Assembly (NCBI RefSeq): GCF_022430525.1
Contig: NZ_CP092520.1
Location: 186,001 to 250,000 of the forward strand
Source of the DNA: Cetobacterium somerae
GTDB lineage: Bacteria; Fusobacteriota; Fusobacteriia; Fusobacteriales; Fusobacteriaceae
Reading direction: 5' to 3'
DNA length: 64,000 nt
Below, one piece after another: positions 62,571 to 64,000 of this stretch. A program made the translations under genes and the position numbers. Position 1 is the stretch's first letter; each line of letters starts with the position of its first letter. The notes below the pieces were generated by a model. The model was not told the origin of the DNA, made no database searches, and saw only the letters and a program-made list of their open reading frames with translations.

Positions 62571-64000
62571 ATGAAGAGATTAAATTTTAAAAATAAAATA
62601 ATGATTTGGGTTTTAATAATAAATTTAATACCCCTGATTTTTTCATATGCAATATTTTTTAATGAAAAAATAAAAAATGATGAAAATAATATAACAAAAA
62701 ATCTTTTGGAAGCAGCAAAAGTTGTTAGCAGTAGTAATGAAATAAGAAAAAATTTACAATTAAACTATAAAGGTGGTGAGATTGAAAAAAAAGTTGATTC
62801 TCTAACAGATATTTTTAGAGATATAGATATTATTGTAGTTGCAAATATAGAAGGGATAAAATATTCTCATTTAGATAAAAAGCAGATTGGACAAAAATTT
62901 GTAAATCCAGTCCAATGGAATGATATAAAAAGAGGTGAAGGATATTTTTCTAAAATGATGGGATCTATGGGGATTACCTTTAGACGATTTGAACCTATAT
63001 ATGATGTACAAAATAAAGAAGTTATAGGATTTGTAATGGTAGGGAAATATTATACTGCAATTTCAGATATGAAAAAAAATACTGTATTAATGTTATGCTT
63101 ACTATTTTTAGAAGCTTTTGGATTAGCTTTTATATTAGCAATAACTTTTGCAAATGGTGTTAGAAAAAGTTTATTTGGCTTAGATCCTGAGGAGATTGGA
63201 AGACTATATGTTGAGGAACGATTGATAATAGACAATTTAGAATCTGGTTTAATCGCTTTAAACACAAAAAATGAGATACTTAAAGTGAATAGTGTTTTTT
63301 CTAAAAAATATGGAAAGTTATCACCTAAATTAATTTTAGAAAAAGTAAGTATCTATTTAGAAAAAAAAGAAAATACTGCTCGAAATATAGAGGTTGTTAT
63401 TGATAATGAGTATTACTATGTAAAAATATTACCAATATATAATTTAACAGAGTACTACGGAACAATATTACTAATAAAGACAAAAGATGATGTAAGTAGG
63501 TATGCTAGAGAGATAACTGGAATAGATCAATTAGTTGATGGAATGAGAGCAAATATACATGAGTTTAAAAATAGGTTACATGTAATTTTAGGTCTTATAA
63601 ATCTGGAAAAAATAGATATGGCAAAAAAATATATTTTAGAGATACAGAACTTAAATGAATATGATTTTAAAAAATTTACAAAAATTAAGAATTCTTTTTT
63701 AAAAGCTATGTTATTGGGAAAAGATGCAATTTGCAAAGAGAGAAAAATACAGTTTATAGTTGATTCTCAATCAGAGGTTACAACTGAAAATAAAAGTCCT
63801 ATAATTGAAGATATAAGTACAATAATAGGTAATTTAATTGAAAATTCTATGGACTCATTTAAAGAATTTAATATTAAAGAAAAAATAATTAAAATAAAAA
63901 TTATAGAAACTGAAGATAACATTGAACTTGAAGTTTGGGATAATGGTGAACCGATTCCACAAGAATATTTTTCAAAAATATATGAAAGAGGTTTTTCAAC
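62571..64000 (+). CDS. CitA/DcuS-type sensor histidine kinase (3' end outside window)
   Basis: Open to the window end, 476 residues visible. One transmembrane helix (about 11-30), a periplasmic PAS-like sensor (about 40-165), a second helix (about 170-190), then LDPEEIGRLYVEERLIIDNL typical of CitA/DcuS linkers, a cytoplasmic PAS, the SpoB-like phosphoacceptor box HEFKNRLHVILGLI (His about 330) and the ATPase N box IGNLIENSMDSF and G1 box WDNGEPIP. It senses an extracellular carboxylate; a response regulator is expected just beyond the window. The ATG at 62571 has only a weak ribosome site. Confidence 0.9.
   Translation, partial: MKRLNFKNKIMIWVLIINLIPLIFSYAIFFNEKIKNDENNITKNLLEAAKVVSSSNEIRKNLQLNYKGGEIEKKVDSLTDIFRDIDIIVVANIEGIKYSHLDKKQIGQKFVNPVQWNDIKRGEGYFSKMMGSMGITFRRFEPIYDVQNKEVIGFVMVGKYYTAISDMKKNTVLMLCLLFLEAFGLAFILAITFANGVRKSLFGLDPEEIGRLYVEERLIIDNLESGLIALNTKNEILKVNSVFSKKYGKLSPKLILEKVSIYLEKKENTARNIEVVIDNEYYYVKILPIYNLTEYYGTILLIKTKDDVSRYAREITGIDQLVDGMRANIHEFKNRLHVILGLINLEKIDMAKKYILEIQNLNEYDFKKFTKIKNSFLKAMLLGKDAICKERKIQFIVDSQSEVTTENKSPIIEDISTIIGNLIENSMDSFKEFNIKEKIIKIKIIETEDNIELEVWDNGEPIPQEYFSKIYERGFS

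Noticed and set aside
1-64000. CRISPR arrays, insertion sequences or prophage genes
   Set aside because: No regularly spaced repeats, transposases, integrases or phage structural genes were found.

Overview
The window is AT-rich, uses many TTG/GTG starts and strong purine-rich ribosome binding sites, and combines Gram-negative traits (a predicted outer-membrane beta-barrel, periplasmic nucleotidases, lipoproteins) with Firmicute-like gene arrangements (EutVW two-component ethanolamine control). This points to the phylum Fusobacteriota, and Cetobacterium or a close relative is my best guess (inference, no marker gene checked). Nearly all of it reads as chromosomal catabolic and transport genes; I see no phage, insertion sequence or CRISPR array.

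Layout. 1-4.8 kb: 3' part of an aconitase-type hydratase and a tripartite tricarboxylate transporter (tctC-B-A). 4.9-6.7 kb: periplasmic 5'-nucleotidase-type phosphatase. 6.7-16.1 kb: a LacI-type regulator and the sugar operon it probably controls (ABC binding protein and two permeases, GH65 phosphorylase, beta-phosphoglucomutase, outer-membrane protein, short PTS EIIBC), with three matching TTAAACG-type operators. 16.1-19.3 kb: a HEPN-MNT pair bracketed by two copies of one terminator-promoter unit, a degenerate nucleotidase and an exported TSCPD-like protein. 19.4-19.5 kb: initiator tRNA. 19.6-25.9 kb (minus): a 1505-residue M60-type metallopeptidase and, upstream in the same operon, a 587-residue paralogue that has lost the HExxH site; neither has a signal peptide. 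26.1-41.3 kb: an ethanolamine-utilisation microcompartment operon with EutVW and an ANTAR double-hairpin antiterminator before eutA. 41.3-42 kb (minus): flavodoxin and a 42-residue gene. 42-46.3 kb: sulfatase and GntR regulator, divergent from a sodium symporter. 46.3-50.4 kb: PTS EIIABC (order A-C-B) divergent from a PRD/EIIA regulator. 50.4-57.3 kb (minus): M20 peptidase, two orphan solute-binding proteins each behind a promoter/small ORF/terminator leader, a symporter overlapping birA, and an ACT protein. 57.4-64 kb: sstT, a PBP4-type carboxypeptidase, a D-lactate-dehydrogenase-type enzyme with an AEC transporter, and a CitA/DcuS-type kinase cut off by the window end.

How it works together. 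The ethanolamine locus encodes lyase (EutBC), its reactivase (EutA), cobalamin adenosyltransferase (EutT), aldehyde and alcohol dehydrogenases (EutE, EutG), phosphotransacylase (PduL), EutQ, permease (EutH) and six shell proteins (EutS, EutL, two EutM-type, a PduT-like tandem protein, EutN). The sugar locus would import an alpha-glucoside, split it with phosphate and isomerise the resulting beta-glucose 1-phosphate. The least explained parts are the paired M60/pseudo-M60 proteins, the two leader-ORF attenuator-like regions, and the exported TSCPD-like protein.
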